Source of the DNA: Burkholderiales bacterium
GTDB lineage: Bacteria; Pseudomonadota; Gammaproteobacteria; Burkholderiales; Burkholderiaceae_C
DNA: 6,510 nt
Direction: 5' to 3'
NCBI GenBank assembly: GCA_947458895.1
Contig: CANHBY010000078.1
Location: 1-6,510 of the forward strand
In this document: positions 5,321 through 6,510 of the stretch, piece after piece
Numbering within the stretch: the stretch's first letter is position 1
How the letters are laid out: the number at the start of each line of letters is the position of its first letter
Made by a program: the position numbers and the translations under genes
Notes under the pieces: generated by a model
Told to the model about the DNA's origin: nothing
Databases searched by the model: none
What the model saw: only the letters and a program-made list of their open reading frames with translations

Positions 5321-5944
5321 TCAGGTTTTGGCTTGCGCGCTCAGTGCAATCTTGAGCAGATCTGCCACTGTATTGGCGTTGAGCTTTTCCATGATGTTGG
5401 CGCGATGCGCCTCGACCGTTTTGATGCTGATGCCGAGATCGTCTGCAATTTGCTTGTTGAGCCGCCCGGCCACGATGCGCTCGAGCACTTGGGCCTCACG
5501 GCTTGTCAGGCGGTTTAGCAGGGCAGCGCGGCTGGCTGATTCCTGGAGGTGTGAGAAAGCATCGCGGGCTTTGTCGAGCATGCGCTCCACCAGCGCCACG
5601 AGTTCGTCTTCTTTGAAAGGCTTTTCGATGAAATCGAGGGCGCCTTTTTTCATACCGCTCACCGCCATGGGGACGTCGCCGTGGCCCGTAATGAACACCA
5701 GGGGCAGTAGCGAGTTGCGTTCAATCATGCGATCTTGAAGCTCTAGCCCTGACATGCCATTCATGCGAATGTCCACAATCATGCAGGCAACTTCCGACGG
5801 GTCGAAACCGGACAGAAATGATTCGGCAGAGTCAAAACATCGTACCTTGTAGGCCTTGCCCTCAAGCAGCCACTGCAAGGAATCACGCACTGCTTCGTCG
5901 TCATCGACAATATAGACAGTGCCTTTTTTCGGGATCAGGCTCAT
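5321..5944 (-). CDS. FixJ/NarL-type two-component response regulator (REC + LuxR-type HTH)
   Basis: This 207-residue DNA-binding regulator accepts phosphate from a partner kinase. The receiver domain (about 8-122) has the acidic cluster D14-D15-D16, the phosphoacceptor D58 in VDIRM, the switch T86 in FITGHGD and the invariant K108 in EKPF. The HGDVPMAV stretch after T86 is typical of the FixJ group. A linker rich in Ala, Arg and Ser leads to a LuxR/FixJ helix-turn-helix (about 146-203), with LTSREAQVLERIVAG and the recognition helix region SIKTVEAHRANIMEKL. All key residues are present. The start is the ATG at 5942-5944; its binding site is poor, but no other in-frame start lies close enough to preserve the acidic cluster. 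It lies 60 bp downstream of the kinase gene on the same strand, so the two probably form one operon ending at the 5275-5303 terminator. The signal and the target genes cannot be told from sequence. Confidence 0.95.
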   Translation of the reverse strand: MSLIPKKGTVYIVDDDEAVRDSLQWLLEGKAYKVRCFDSAESFLSGFDPSEVACMIVDIRMNGMSGLELQDRMIERNSLLPLVFITGHGDVPMAVSGMKKGALDFIEKPFKEDELVALVERMLDKARDAFSHLQESASRAALLNRLTSREAQVLERIVAGRLNKQIADDLGISIKTVEAHRANIMEKLNANTVADLLKIALSAQAKT

Positions 5945-6004
5945 GGTTCACGACGCAGTAATGACGGGTTTGGGGATGGCGGCTGGATTGATTTGCTGAT
6001 TCGA

Positions 6005-6510
6005 TCAAATCGGCAAAGAAAACGAGAAGCAGCAACCAACAACTAAGTCTCCATTGTAGATGTTGCGGGCCTTGATTCGGCCACGGTGTGATTCGATGAT
6101 GGAGCGACACAAACTCAGGCCGATTCCCATGCCTTCTGCTTTGGTGGAGAAGAAGGCTTCATAGAGCCTGTCAATGACCTCGATTTGCAAGCCGGGGCCC
6201 ATGTCTTTCACGGTGAATTCGACAATGTCGCCTTCCTCTTCGTTGTGGCTGGGTGCCACCCGTAACTCGATGTGCCTGCGCTGGGGGGGTAACTGAGCTG
6301 AGTCGATGGCTTCTGCTGCATTTTTGAGCAAGTTGAGCAGAACCTGCTCAATCAAAATCGGGTCCACCATCAGGATCGGCAAGCGTGCTGCAACGTAGCT
6401 GCGAATCGACACTTGGCGCCGACGCAATTCGATACCGGCCAAATCGGTGGCTTCCTCCACGATCACCTTGACGTCTGTGGGCTGCCTTTGAGGCTCGCTG
6501 CGTTTCACGA
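6005..6510 (-). CDS. sensor histidine kinase, C-terminal catalytic domain (5' end outside window)
   Basis: The visible 167 or so residues are the ATP-binding HATPase_c domain of a two-component sensor kinase; the sensor part and the phosphorylated-histidine helix are beyond the right edge. Numbered from the first full visible codon, the N box is NLLKNAAEAID (59-69, N63 key), the G1 box DMGPGL (102-107), an F-box-like YEAFFSTK (116-123) and the G2 box GMGIGL (126-131). The protein ends in FSFSLPI. All motifs look functional. The open frame reaches the window edge, and the GTG at 6506-6508 is an internal codon rather than a start, because the preceding helix-dimerisation region must exist. The gene precedes the FixJ-type regulator, its probable partner, by 60 bp. 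The sensed signal is unknown. A run of seven G (6283-6289) lies within the coding sequence but the frame is intact. Confidence 0.93.
   Translation of the reverse strand, partial: VKRSEPQRQPTDVKVIVEEATDLAGIELRRRQVSIRSYVAARLPILMVDPILIEQVLLNLLKNAAEAIDSAQLPPQRRHIELRVAPSHNEEEGDIVEFTVKDMGPGLQIEVIDRLYEAFFSTKAEGMGIGLSLCRSIIESHRGRIKARNIYNGDLVVGCCFSFSLPI

Overview
The window looks like ordinary chromosomal DNA from a betaproteobacterium of the order Burkholderiales, most likely a Comamonadaceae relative (Rhodoferax/Polaromonas/Limnohabitans type). That placement is inferred from the moderately high GC content and from the character of the proteins: an export-tagged DUF4124-glutaredoxin, a DUF1993 protein, and a FixJ-type regulator with its kinase. 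It does not come from a database search. No tRNA, rRNA, CRISPR array, insertion sequence or phage gene was seen.

Layout: 1-221 is the 5' end of a D-2-hydroxyacid dehydrogenase gene on the minus strand, running off the left edge. A 113-bp divergent intergenic region (222-334) holds a candidate promoter and two overlapping palindromes. A DUF1993 gene follows on the plus strand (335-847). Every other gene is on the minus strand. Read in the direction of transcription from the right edge they are: a sensor histidine kinase C-terminus (6510-6005), a FixJ/NarL-type response regulator (5944-5321), a strong terminator-like palindrome (5303-5280), folD (5255-4401), the M3 metallopeptidase oligopeptidase A prlC (4293-2236), an exported DUF4124-glutaredoxin protein (2152-1472) and a 132-residue protein of unknown function (1313-915). 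The last gene converges on the DUF1993 gene.

How the genes work together: the kinase and regulator form a two-component pair with all visible catalytic and phosphorylation motifs intact. folD (one-carbon folate metabolism) and prlC (cytosolic peptide degradation) are complete housekeeping genes that may share a transcript. The glutaredoxin-like protein probably works outside the cytoplasm.

The most unusual non-coding structure is a compact set of three inverted repeats at 1320-1374, just before the start of the 132-residue gene. In RNA it could fold as a three-way junction whose closing stem contains that gene's ribosome binding site. A possible promoter overlaps one arm of that stem, so the RNA-switch reading is a hypothesis. 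I do not see a clearly new multi-gene system here.
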